NCBI RefSeq assembly: GCF_964340395.1
Contig: NC_135553.1
Span: forward strand, 13,535,001 to 13,587,500
Direction of reading: 5' to 3'
DNA length: 52,500 nt
Source: Glandiceps talaboti
Taxonomy: Eukaryota > Hemichordata > Enteropneusta > Spengelidae
Position 1 is the stretch's first letter; each line of letters opens with the position of its first letter. Of the stretch, positions 16,131-28,747 are shown in pieces. Below the pieces are notes generated by a model. The model had not been told where the DNA came from. It made no database searches and worked only from the letters and a program-made list of their open reading frames with translations. Position numbers and translations under genes: made by a program.

Positions 16131-16380
16131 TTAATTTACATCTGGACAAATGTTGATTTTTCTCGTATTATCCTGGTTACTTTGAAGATTGGCTGGTCCG
16201 AACAAATTGTCGATACCAGGTGAAATATGACTTAGCTGGTGGGAAACCATTGACCTATTCATTTGTAATTTTTGTATTAAGTTTGGCGAATTCCACAGTT
16301 GTGAGTTGAATGCCGGGGGAGCTATGGCCAACCACTTCAGGGATTTTATCACAAGTGCCGCCTCAACAGGGGATATATAA
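16131..16380 (-). other. Open minus-strand frame of moderate coding character
   Basis: A minus-strand frame is open from beyond 16380 down to 16131 and contains SPNLIQKLQMNRSM and SHISPGIDNLFGPANLQSN. Third-position G+C is about 45%, intermediate between the PERCC1-like gene and the background. There is no upstream ATG, and I saw no convincing donor in frame. It lies head-to-head with the candidate plus-strand promoter at 16478. It may be a diverged exon or chance. Confidence 0.15.
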
Positions 16381-16477
16381 ATACGAAGGTATCGCTAGAA
16401 GTGAGCAGGTTTGCCCTCTTTCACCCCTTGGCTATTTCTCTGTGACCTGACGTGATCGGCCATTACTTATTACCGGT

Positions 16478-16546
16478 TATAAAACCCACATTCATCATTG
16501 TCGGGCATTGTTTCAGCGGTTTTGGTGATTTGGACCACTAACACCT
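16478..16546 (+). promoter_or_regulatory. Candidate core promoter plus short untranslated first exon
   Basis: TATAAAA at 16478-16484 lies 29 bases upstream of GGCATT (A at 16507), which fits the initiator consensus. A strong splice donor, CCT|GTGAGT, follows at 16547. Together they outline a 40-base non-coding exon 16507-16546. A CRE half-site TGACGT lies at 16448-16453. No downstream coding exon can be tied to it with confidence; the nearest good plus-strand exon candidate is at 19529. Confidence 0.3.
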
Positions 16547-16559
16547 GTGAGTGTGCTAC

Positions 16560-19070
16560 TCACAAAGGTTATTTCAAGCTACCTGTGACCCTTAACCTCG
16601 ACTTTTAGCGTTGACAAATGCTAACTTCACAATTCAGTCACCGGTGTACAGTGATGTTATGAGTCATTTGAGTACCGTAACTTCATTCGCGATGTAAACT
16701 TCAATCAGTAAAATGATCCACTAGTTCAGTATACGTACATGTACTTTAAGCTTGTGGTTTGTGTCCCAGACTGAAAAGTCAGCCTCTCAATTACTTTCTG
16801 AACTTCAAAACAAAATATCTGAATGATTGTTCGCTGGAAAATGTATTCGCTTTAAATATGTAAAGTTATTCATAGATGAATTTGAAAACGAGCTTGCAAA
16901 ATTTTCTTTTGAAAGGTCTGCGCTGAAGACAACGGCTTGGATGATGCATGACGATGTTAATTCTTATACTGAATGCATCACCGTACGAAAACAAGTCGTC
17001 AAAAATATGAGACCTTACAACTTCAACCCTCATATTGATGCATTTAATTTCCTTAAATCCTAACACCATTTTCCAGAATGCCTCCAAGTGTCCAAGTTGG
17101 GTCTTTTTTTCATTTCAACGACCTCTTTGCTTATTACAATGATGGTTCAAGTAGAGCGTTATCCTAGTGTAAACCTAGGGATAACTGTCCCCAATAAATT
17201 ACCACTTTGACAGTACATCGCCAAAATGCTGTGATATTTACGTTGTCGGTGCCCCCGAGTCATCTAATATTGGTCTCACATCATACCACAGTATGCCATG
17301 TTAGGTTACCAGCCGAGGAATGTCAAACTATATTGAAGTAATCCACTCCCAACAACTTGTTGTAACATATATAGCGATATTAATTCCGACAATTATGTGT
17401 TCTTTTTTTTTGCCCCTCATAAATTTGAATAGTATTCATGTTCAGACTACTTTTAGGGATTTTCTAGTGTTTAGTGGCAAAAGTCGCCGGTGAAGCACAC
17501 ATATTTGTGAAGCTTATTAGCGCGACCGAGATGTGGCTCAAGGTTGTGTGGAAGAATTTATGTGTAACTCAAAGTTAATAAAGTTGTTGACAGGTGTAAA
17601 AAGGTAATATCCAATTGTGTAAGGTTGGTACGAATTGGAAAATAAATCATGAACACATGTCACTGATGTATTGGAAGTTGGTCACGATGACATTATGTTA
17701 AATATCACTATTTGGATTAACATTATCAGTTTAACTACAAATTAAAGTATGTACATTCTTTAATTTGTTATAAATATAAAGAATTTTGGTGTTTGAGACA
17801 CGCATATAAATATGTTCAATTCAAAGGTACTGTATTTCGAGAAAAAAACAACAAAATTTTAGATTTTTTTTTTCAAAATGACCAGCAAAGGGTTTTACTT
17901 ATTAGAACTTTCAAAGTATGAATAAACACATTGATACGCTTTAGACACGACAGCTAATGTTTGGGATCAATTATTCAACATGTTAGTATGTTTTGTCGTT
18001 TCCGATGTCAACACGTTTTTATTTGACTTTTAGTCTGACAAATATATACTTCTTGTGTAAACATTAACAATGATCCCTTACATTAATGCTCTGTTACGCA
18101 CGTGAAGCTAATGATGAGTAGATAGATAAAAAAGACTTGAAAATTTTGAAACCCTATGGTCATGTTAGGTGTTATTTAGAACAGGGGATAGTTTGATATT
18201 GTATTTTTCTTGTACCTTTAAATTCTCAGAGAGGCAGTTGAAAATACTCCAGGGAACAAAAAACCCGGTCCTCTCTGAAAGACTAGTCATGTAGTTGATT
18301 GAATTGGACGTTGCAAGGAGTATCTCAGAAGCTAAACGTAGTCAGTATTATGCACATACCGAGGAAATATTCGTTGATTTAAAAATTAAAAAAGTACTTC
18401 TGATTAAAATGATAAATATACAAATCGTACACGTCAGTCCACTCAACTGTAAAAGATCGACAGTTTTGAAAGATGGATATGTATAGTTATATATCACCGT
18501 GCAGGGTATGAAAATCATGTTGTTCTTGCTCACCCAGGTAAAAATAAAAAATTTTGTGAGAAATATGCCAAAATTCCGAGATATGACATTTTTGGATCGT
18601 AGGATTACCACCGTTAAATAAAAAATAAAATATATCCAACACCTTACGGTTTTTGTTTTATTTGGACTTCCATCGTGAGAAATGACATCAAAATATGTCA
18701 AAGTCCAATATAAACTTCTTCATATTTCCGTTGTTGCAAAATAAAAAAATACTAATTGTCAAGTTGGTGTCAAATTTGAATACGGGATCAGAGGTTACAG
18801 ACACCAGATGTGGCATTGGTGGGAAATACACTGATATGGGTAGACAAAGTATGCACTGATACATGTTCTCAACCGAATTTACGGCTTTACAACCGTTTAA
18901 TCACATGCACAAACTTCAAGTTGACATTGTATTGGAAAATAACACATTTTGATGTGTCTTACCTCAAGTACATTCAACTAACGAAGGTTAAATGTTCGAA
19001 CAATCTCAAAGTTGAGAAAAAAATCTATATTCCTGAGAAAATTCACGAATTTGAAGGTTGGTTCCAAGAT
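16560..19070. other. AT-rich DNA, possible intron
   Basis: If the exon candidates at 16507 and 19529 belong together this is intronic. A 33-base interval at 18502-18534 between CAG and GTAAAA encodes GMKIMLFLLTQ, too short to judge. Confidence 0.4.
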
Positions 19071-19074
19071 AATT

Positions 19075-19154
19075 CGTGACATCAAATGGCCAAGTCATTT
19101 CCTCATATTGGATCGAGTGTATATTAGAAAATGACTTGGCCACTTGATGTCACG
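19075..19154. repeat. 26-bp inverted repeat, hairpin
   Basis: The arms 19075-19100 and 19129-19154 are reverse complements with a single mismatch and a 28-base spacer. They begin CGTGACATCAA and contain GGCCAAGTCATTT. Possibly the tips of a very short MITE or an RNA hairpin. Confidence 0.85.
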
Positions 19155-19528
19155 CATTCTAGATCCAGTGTGCAAGTTAGGCAATGACCTTACTGACCAA
19201 TACCTCGTATTCAAGTATACTTGATATCACTTGTACATGTCAATGCTTTGTGTTTCCCTTTTCTAATGTGTTTGCTTGTCAGTCTGTCCGTCAGGTTTTC
19301 AACCAGGAGACTATTTACGGTCATGTTGATCTTTCAAAAACGCTTCTTCCATTCAAAACCAGAAAACACGAATTCGTTGCGTGTCTGTGTTTCACTGTTT
19401 TCGTGTGATTTATCAGTATCATAGTTGTTCGATGACTTACCTGTTCTGTTGTGCCTGTGCAGCAATCAACCTAAAACACTAGACTAGTGTCCGAACATGA
19501 AAAAGTATACAACTTTTTTAAATTGTAG

Positions 19529-19626
19529 TTTATGAACCGCGACAAGTGACCCGACATCCCCAAAGTTGTCCCAGGCCTTCCTCATGCCAAGTCCTTAGAG
19601 CCGTCGTCCAACATTTCGCTGGTCAG
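19529..19626 (+). other. Candidate internal exon, 98 bases
   Basis: A T-rich tract ending AAATTGTAG gives an acceptor before 19529. GGTCAG|GTTAGT gives a strong donor after 19626. The 98-base interval is visibly richer in G+C than its flanks. Only one frame (entering after one base of a split codon) stays open across it, for 32 codons. The product is unrecognised, and it may equally be an untranslated exon. It lies about 3 kb downstream of the candidate promoter at 16478. Confidence 0.3.
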
Positions 19627-20260
19627 GTTAGTAGTACATGTGGGTTACTCCAGGCAAGAAATATGTTGATTGTTGTGTTTGAAAGAATCTACTCATGAAC
19701 AGCGCGAACTTGCAATAACCAAAGTTTCAGTGATTGGAATTTTACCTTTTACCAGTACTAATCACATTCTTCGAGGCGCTCGCCGTGTCCTTATATCTTT
19801 GAACGTGCTTCATATTTACTTTACAAAAAAATTTGTCTAAAATCCCCCCCCCCCCTTCAGATTTTTTTTGAAAATATTCACAGATGAAACTTCTGATTCT
19901 TCCGAGAGACGTTGTGACTTCGAAAATTGCTTTCCGCCTTCGGTGTCTAACTCCACAAATACAACTTCTGGCGGGGCGAACTTCTTACCTTGTCCCACCG
20001 GTCTTATCTAAGACTTCTAAACGAAAATAATGATCGCAAAATTTAGTAGTAAGTATAAAAGAATTGTCTCGAAATATTGAAATGAAGTTCACAGACGTCG
20101 TTTCGTTTCGAATCATTACGTAAGTTTTGTTTAAATTTATTTTTCTTGTTTCTTTTAAATGTTGGGAGTTTTTTGTCCACAGTTTATAAATCATTTCTAT
20201 ATTAAAATACGCACGGTGTGTCGCACTCAGACTGACAGAATTCCTAACCCACTCTTAGGC

Positions 20261-20389
20261 GGATCGAAACAAGGCCGTGGCCTCATCAAGTAAACGGTCC
20301 TTGTCGGTGCAAGGTGTCGATACATTACGATGTCCGTGGTTCCATGATCTCATGCCATAATTAGTCACAATCTGCATAGTTTTGGAGCG
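20261..20389 (+). other. G+C-rich interval ending in a strong donor site
   Basis: GGAGCG|GTAAGT places a good donor at 20390. A weaker acceptor (CACTCTTAG) precedes the interval. Raised G+C runs from about 20200 to 20480. All three plus frames contain a stop before the donor, so it would be untranslated or not an exon. Confidence 0.15.
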
Positions 20390-20888
20390 GTAAGTCTGGT
20401 ATCTCGTTACATTACCGCTCGGGCATTGCCGTACCTACTACAGAGGAACGATCACAACGAATCGTTAAGGTTTATCAACTTGTTACAGTGCGGGGTGGAT
20501 TTGCGAGTGTTTATCTTATTTTTTTTACAGACATGTTACAGTATAGTGTGGGTCCTCTTCAAGATATATGGACTGATCAGAACTACCCCATAATCAATCG
20601 ACAGCACAGAGTCCCACTGTACTGACTTTGAAATAAAAGATTGACGAATTATTTCAAGTGCTTTTCAAAATACATTGTTTTAGAGGAAAACATACGCCAG
20701 TCAAAATATATTGGTGATAAAATCAAGAGTCTTGTCGTAAAGCATCGCTAACCAACACAAGCACTGCTTTTATCAACTTTACTGTTCCATTTACTTCGTC
20801 CTAGACTGGCAATCCGAAAATGTTTATTGGAGTGTGTCTCACTGTCTGTCCGGTCTCACAATGCCTGTTTGTCTGCCTGTCCGTCCGT

Positions 20889-21026
<138 letters not shown>

Positions 21027-21319
21027 TGCCTATCACAATCAGTGTCATCCTTACTGTGTGCGTGGTCAGTATGTGCTGCCAATCACTGAGCGATCCCTTC
21101 CTTTCTGTGCTTTTCTAAATTTAATTTTCTATCCCCACTTCTTTGTCAATATGTCTGTCTAGTTGTACGGTCTGTCAGTTTGACTCCACATTTCTCTCTC
21201 CCCCTTCTCTCTACCTATCTGTTTGTGTTACTCTCTATCTCTCACTCTGTGTCCCTAGCTTGCTGCTCCCAAATTCTGCCTTTTTCTGTCCATGTCTGCC
21301 TCTCGCTCCCTCGCTGCCA

Positions 21320-23991
<2,672 letters not shown>

Positions 23992-23997
23992 TTTATT
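23992..23997 (-). terminator. Possible poly(A) signal AATAAA for the PERCC1-like gene
   Basis: TTTATT on the plus strand reads AATAAA on the minus strand, about 690 bases past the stop codon at 24688-24690. I noticed no closer canonical signal on this strand. It would imply a 3' UTR of roughly 0.7 kb. Hexamers like this are frequent in AT-rich DNA. Confidence 0.25.
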
Positions 23998-24687
23998 GTC
24001 GTGTACTGAAACGAAGGCACTACACAATTGGACCTTGCAAACGAACAAGTACTCATGTTTGATACTATTGTAAGCCACGCCACTTCAGCTGGGATTGAAG
24101 TCTGTCGTGGTAGTAAAACTGATTCACACATGAACTTAACTATCTTGAGGTTATGAGCCTCGTTATCAGGACATAAAATATACAGCACACATTGAACGAA
24201 AGCATGTCGGTCACTGTCTAGTATCTGTGTATGCTTGCAATGACTGTTTCGCTATACAGTTAATAAAGTCACTCTCTTGGCAGAAAAGAAACTGACGAAA
24301 TTGTCAAAATGTCATATTCAAAGTGCACTCACAAATAACTGCAAACTCGGCATATGACGAGAACTGAGGAGGACTGTTCGTAGTGTTGTTGTTCATTCAA
24401 AGTTAGCCAACAGTATAAACAGGCTATAAAGAGACCACGATATTTTTACCTTGAAATGTTTGCGGAAGTGAACCTTTCACCATGACATATCGTGTTTGTG
24501 CAAGATAACACACACACACCGAGGTTTTTTAAAAGAATGTTTTGCGATATGGCAACTTCGCATGAAATAGTCCGAACCCCCCGACGTATGTGATGATCTG
24601 TGGTATTCATAGTCGTGTTTTGCTGTCTCCATGATTACTAGTACAAGTAGAACACTTACGTGTAACAGTGGTTGCACACATTATCTG

Positions 24688-25503
24688 TCACACGTGGTTG
24701 TCGTGAACCGACTCGACGGAGGCAACGTTGATTTCTTGGTCGCTCGACGACAGATCTCCACTCCCGCTGAAATCGTCATCATTATATATATCCATAAGAT
24801 CACTGAAGTCAGGAGTATTGCAGGACGGGTGAAGAATGCCGTTCTTTTTAACGGGTGAGTTTGGTTCTTTGAAGAAACTCTTCGGAAGATTCCTATTCTG
24901 CCATGGAATGACGTTGTCATGTCTCTTCAGCTCTCGTTTAAGTCTTTTGATTTTCTTGCAATGATTCGTGCTAACAATCCGACTCTCGGCGACATGTTTC
25001 CCGATTGCAAAGTCAAATAATTCGTTTAGGGGTCCGATGCTTTTTGACTTCCCTTTTAAATCGACGTAATCAGTGTTCACAACGACTGTACGTTTCTTCT
25101 TTCTATCGTCATCTTTGGCCCGAGACCGTGGTTTCAGTTCGTCTGACAACGGGTCACCCGCCTGTGCGATTTTTAGCAAATCGGCGTAGTAAAGTTCACG
25201 TCCTGATTTACCTGTTGAAAACCTATCCTCGTAGATATTGCACGAGTCGTCGCTGTCCTTTTTGCGGCCAAAGTATTTCTGGATATCGGTATTCACCATT
25301 TCCGCGAACGACAACAGTTGTTTGGTGACGTTCTGTTCGACGTCCCCGACCGGTTCGCCGCCATCTGACTCGTCGTAGTCTTCAATGTCTTCAATGTCGG
25401 TCTCCTCTTCGCTCTCATCATGGCTCCATTGATCCATCTGCTGTTGATGGGGGTGGTGAAACCGCTTCAAGTACAGTGGATTCTGTGTTATACACTCTGT
25501 CAT
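24688..25503 (-). CDS. PERCC1: PERCC1-like protein, intronless 271-aa reading frame
   Basis: Seen: a 271-codon frame read without interruption. It has an acidic Ser/Glu/Asp stretch (residues about 28-56), then LLSFAEMVNTDIQKYFGRK (63-81), RELYYADLLKIA (102-113), a basic segment (124-138), GPLNELFDFAIGKH (157-170), a Lys/Arg-rich possible short coil (183-194), LPKSFFKEP (206-214) and HPSCNTPDFSDLMDIY (225-240), then an acidic tail. Known: these blocks, in this order, resemble what I recall of vertebrate PERCC1, a Pro/Glu-rich coiled-coil protein whose loss causes congenital diarrhoea through enteroendocrine failure; its biochemistry is unknown to me. The open frame extends 11 codons upstream but only to a TTG. 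The ATG at 25503 has A at -3 and begins MTECITQNPLY, so I chose it. Third-position G+C is about 60% in the codons I counted, far above the AT-rich flanks. The two basic stretches could be nuclear localisation signals (inference). No signal peptide or membrane segment is visible. The family call comes from memory of the protein, not a search. Confidence 0.85.
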   Translation of the reverse strand: MTECITQNPLYLKRFHHPHQQQMDQWSHDESEEETDIEDIEDYDESDGGEPVGDVEQNVTKQLLSFAEMVNTDIQKYFGRKKDSDDSCNIYEDRFSTGKSGRELYYADLLKIAQAGDPLSDELKPRSRAKDDDRKKKRTVVVNTDYVDLKGKSKSIGPLNELFDFAIGKHVAESRIVSTNHCKKIKRLKRELKRHDNVIPWQNRNLPKSFFKEPNSPVKKNGILHPSCNTPDFSDLMDIYNDDDFSGSGDLSSSDQEINVASVESVHDNHV

Positions 25504-25529
25504 GTTTACCGGTGGTCGTCCGAAACGCC

Positions 25530-25558
25530 TCAGCAAGTGTTCATACCCGTGTTATCAT
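25530..25558 (-). promoter_or_regulatory. Two overlapping short upstream ORFs in the predicted leader
   Basis: Within the inferred leader, ATG at 25558 opens a 5-codon frame (MITRV, stop at 25543-25541). A second ATG at 25544, overlapping that stop, opens a 4-codon frame (MNTC, stop at 25532-25530). Both end 27 or more bases before the main ATG at 25503, so reinitiation is possible. Their relevance depends on the transcription start being upstream of 25558. Confidence 0.4.
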
Positions 25559-25592
25559 ACACGCAAGTTGACACACCTTTATATTTGTGGTT

Positions 25593-25600
25593 CGTTTATA
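25593..25600 (-). promoter_or_regulatory. TATA box candidate for the PERCC1-like gene
   Basis: TATAAACG is read on the minus strand, with its first T 31 bases upstream of an initiator-like CA at 25570/25569 (TCAACTT). That is the textbook TATA-to-start spacing and would give a 66-base 5' leader before the ATG at 25503. A second TATAAAGG lies at 25583-25576 and would shift the start to about 25552. Transcription start is inferred only. Confidence 0.45.
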
Positions 25601-25760
25601 GATGCACGCACGGCCGGCTGCTTATACACACTGGCACGTTATAGCCGTGGTATGGCGTGGTTTGAGCAAGACTGGTTGCTGTTCCTAACGCTGTCAAAAT
25701 CACAATGGAGTATGTATTTACGGACCGCTCGATCTAACACAGCACTCAAATGAACAACTA

Positions 25761-25854
25761 TGATAATTTATCACTTCGCTTGATACCAGTTTAAACTCTC
25801 AACGACCATTGGCTAGCAACGACAGTCCTCAAAATTCATCAAACCTCTGCCAAT
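25761..25854. promoter_or_regulatory. Upstream GATA pair and two CCAAT boxes
   Basis: Seen upstream of the PERCC1-like gene: TGATAATTTATCA at 25761-25773, which contains two opposed GATA-type cores; ATTGG (CCAAT on the minus strand) at 25808-25812; and CCAAT on the plus strand at 25850-25854. Such short motifs are common by chance. Their clustering within about 290 bases of the predicted start is only suggestive. Confidence 0.25.
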
Positions 25855-25859
25855 CACGG

Positions 25860-26880
25860 GACTGTGACCTCACCGCTGCAGTTGACCCTAGAATGATAAA
25901 GTAGGCAGAATTTAGTGTTTGATAAACAATATAAAGTGACCGCCCCAACTTCTACAGCAGCTCACCGACATAACGTTATAAGCTTAGGAACCGAAGTTCG
26001 TTCTCACGGTACCCTTACATATCACAGACTATAGTACTTGTCCCGCTGTTGTTTTAAGAAGATAAAAGAAAACTAGTTCAATCTACATGTACAAATGAAA
26101 CGCATAAGCCTATAGCCCAATGAAATAGACATTCTAGCTAAAGACATTTACAATGTAAACAGCTGAATATTTACGATTCCATTGATATTACACTTAATGT
26201 GTCATTTCAATGAGTGAAAATCACATGTTATATTTTTCGACAGTTGCCCAAAAATAGCTATTGAATTCTCGTAGCCAACAATTACTATTTTCTACGTTCC
26301 GGGGTCATACTACAGGACTATGCTGGTGTCATATTTTCAAGAGGGCGATAACTCAAGTTTTGCCGCTACATGCATTGCCTTCCTCATCTCCCTTATCAAA
26401 AACGATACGTTTACAAACTTTGACACATAATATAAACACTAGTCATATTTTTATTATCGCATGTCAATATTTGGTGTACATAATTATAACTCGTATCATC
26501 ACTGAGTTTTATAACTCCAAATTGAAATCATTGCGTTCAAATTTAGAGATATTTTTTTTCTGAAGTGTACACTCACTTCAACTTAAAGAGATACTAAAAT
26601 AGTTTTACGTTGTTTTAAATCCACTACATGAACACTTCCGTGACGAGTTGATGTGTTCTGAAGTAACGGTGACGACAGTCACTACGATCGATCGATCAAC
26701 GCATGCGCAAATGTGATCATTTCGCGTCACAACATTCTCAACCGCGAATGTGTTGTGTTGAAATTACTTTCCTCTTGTCAATAGAGTTATAACTGCAGGA
26801 GGGAGCACATCCAAATTTATAGACGGTACACGTGTTGCAGCTTCACGATAAACTACTATTTTTCTGTGTTTTATTGTTAG
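25860..26880. other. Non-coding DNA upstream of the PERCC1-like gene
   Basis: No exon seen. Regulatory content cannot be judged without comparison to other species. Confidence 0.5.
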
Positions 26881-26881
26881 A

Positions 26882-26892
26882 ATATATATATG

Positions 26893-26930
<38 letters not shown>

Positions 26931-26947
26931 GGTGTGTGTGTGTGTGT
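26882..26947 (+). repeat. (TA)n(TG)n microsatellite
   Basis: TA units with one G interruption pass into TG units. It adjoins the palindrome at 26951. Confidence 0.95.
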
Positions 26948-26950
26948 AAC

Positions 26951-27051
26951 ACAATATCAATCAAGATACTGAGGAGTAGTTATAGTGTTTCACGCTGTTG
27001 AGATCAGTGTGAAACACTCTCACGACTCCTCAGTATCTCGCTTGACATTGT
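26951..27051. repeat. Imperfect palindrome of about 100 bases
   Basis: AGATACTGAGGAGT (26964-26977) pairs with ACTCCTCAGTATCT (27025-27038), and AGTGTTTCAC (26984-26993) pairs with GTGAAACACT (27009-27018). Outer flanks ACAAT..ATCAAG and CTTGACATTGT also correspond. It sits between a (TA)n(TG)n tract and a (CATA)n tract. Confidence 0.8.
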
Positions 27052-27070
27052 CATTTATACCGGTCTATAT

Positions 27071-27087
27071 ATGTATTGAGCACTGTT
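27071..27087 (+). repeat. 17-base word shared with 42751-42767
   Basis: ATGTATTGAGCACTGTT occurs here and, identical, at 42751-42767. Both copies lie a short distance upstream of a long microsatellite ((CATA)n here, (CA)n(TA)n there), suggesting a dispersed element that carries or seeds microsatellites. Confidence 0.6.
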
Positions 27088-27120
27088 TACTCTGGCATAG
27101 ATATTTCATGTAATGAGTTT

Positions 27121-27225
27121 ATACATACATACATACATACATACATACATACATACATACATACATACATACATACATACATACATACATACATACATAC
27201 ATACATACATACATACATACATACA
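27121..27225 (+). repeat. (CATA)n microsatellite
   Basis: About 26 uninterrupted units. Confidence 0.97.
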
Positions 27226-28022
27226 CGCATAAATGTATATATCACACAGACGGGTTTTGAAAAGAAAATGTGTAATTCTTAGAGTTACGATTGATATTTT
27301 TGTCTGTGTAAACTTCCAAAAGTCAAATTATCATAATGAATACGTAAAACACTGCATGCGCTGGTAGTAACTTCGAATTCGAGCACGTTGGACAATGGGC
27401 GTGACATCCAGGGTTTATAGACAATGTTTACAGTTGGTAATAGATCAGATTAGAATTGTACATTTTTTTTTTAATACTTCAATATCTAACATATAAACAT
27501 AGTTTAGTAGTGTGAAGCTGAAACACATTATGTTAAGTGTGTATAAACTTGGATAATTTGTAACAAATATATAAGGTTACTGGATTGTATTGTGGGCAGT
27601 TTGAAGGGTATACCAGTAGAATAATACAGCATGTTTGTGATTAAATCCCATAAATTTCAATCCAAATGACACTGAAACTACAACATCTCTACAACGCTAC
27701 AACATATGCTAAACATATGTTTGGTTATCCTCAACAAGTGTTATGTAAACCGACCATGCTAGAGCCGAAAGCCCGTACTCGTGTCGCTCGAAAGAAAACA
27801 GTAAACGTTATGGATGTTACCATCTACTAACACGAATCATGTCTGCCGTTGTGCATATATAGGTGTTGTATACACCGTCCTCGTCTGAAATATACGATGA
27901 CGGATAACACCAGACTAAACACATTCCTGATACGCACATCTGGTTCACATATCTTTTATTTTTTTCGGATAAAAAGTACATTTTTGGCAAGTGCATACAT
28001 ATTTAGGCCTAACAAAAAAAAA

Positions 28023-28300
28023 TTGTGCAGTTCGGCTAGTTATGTTTTCCGTTGTTTTCCATATGGTCTCTGTGTTATTGGTTTCTTCCCATCAGATCTA
28101 TAGCCATTACAGATTGGAAGAACAGTTTTATATTATCTTTTTTAAGTTGATGACAATTTCCACATCCACTATTTCTGGTGAGACTTCACAATTTTTGTGA
28201 TTTTATTATTTTTTTTCTCGAATGCGTAAAAAGAATGTTCAGGGTCGGCGTGGAAAAACTAGGTGGGGGTCGGGTAACCGGAACCAAAGAATTTTTGTCT
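28023..28300 (+). repeat. Interspersed repeat, copy A
   Basis: This aligns in direct orientation with 45516-45791 over about 260 bases with small indels. Shared landmarks are GTTATGTTTTCCGTTGTTTT, TATGGTCTCTGTGTTATTGG, GAGACTTCACAATTTT and the end block GGGGGTCGG followed by GGAACCAAA. No open frame is conserved and no tRNA-like boxes are visible. Likely a non-autonomous element or an element tail. Confidence 0.75.
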
Positions 28301-28396
28301 GAGGCCTTAGTACTCTTTATCTTTGACTGATAGTTCTATTTATGACAAACACAGGCAGATTTTATATACTGTATGTGTTATCTCTTTCAGTCAGTC

Positions 28397-28747
28397 TGTA
28401 TGTATGTATGTATGTATGTATGTATGTATGTATGTATGTATGTATGTATGCGTGTGTGTATGTATGTATGTATGTATGTATGTATGTATGTATGTATGTA
28501 TGTATGTATGTATGTATGTATGCGTGTGTGTATGTATGTATGTATGTATGCGTGTGTGTATGTATGTATGTATGTATGTATGTATGTATGTATGTATGTA
28601 TGTATGCGTGTGTGTATGTATGTATGTATGTATGTATGTATGTATGTATGTATGTATGTATGCGTGTGTGTATGTATGTATGTATGTATGTACTAATGTA
28701 TGTATGTATGTATGTATGTATGTATGTATGTATGTATGTATGTATGT
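28397..28747 (+). repeat. (TGTA)n with periodic CGTGTGTG insertions
   Basis: 350 bases of TGTA units interrupted by CGTGTGTG at 28451, 28523, 28551, 28607 and 28663. The last three intervals are 28, 56 and 56 bases. Confidence 0.97.

Noticed and set aside
25005-25328. Plus-strand 107-codon frame
   Set aside because: Antisense shadow of the PERCC1-like coding region.
25504-25536. Eleven-codon N-terminal extension of the PERCC1-like frame
   Set aside because: It begins at TTG, not ATG; the ATG at 25503 has a good context.
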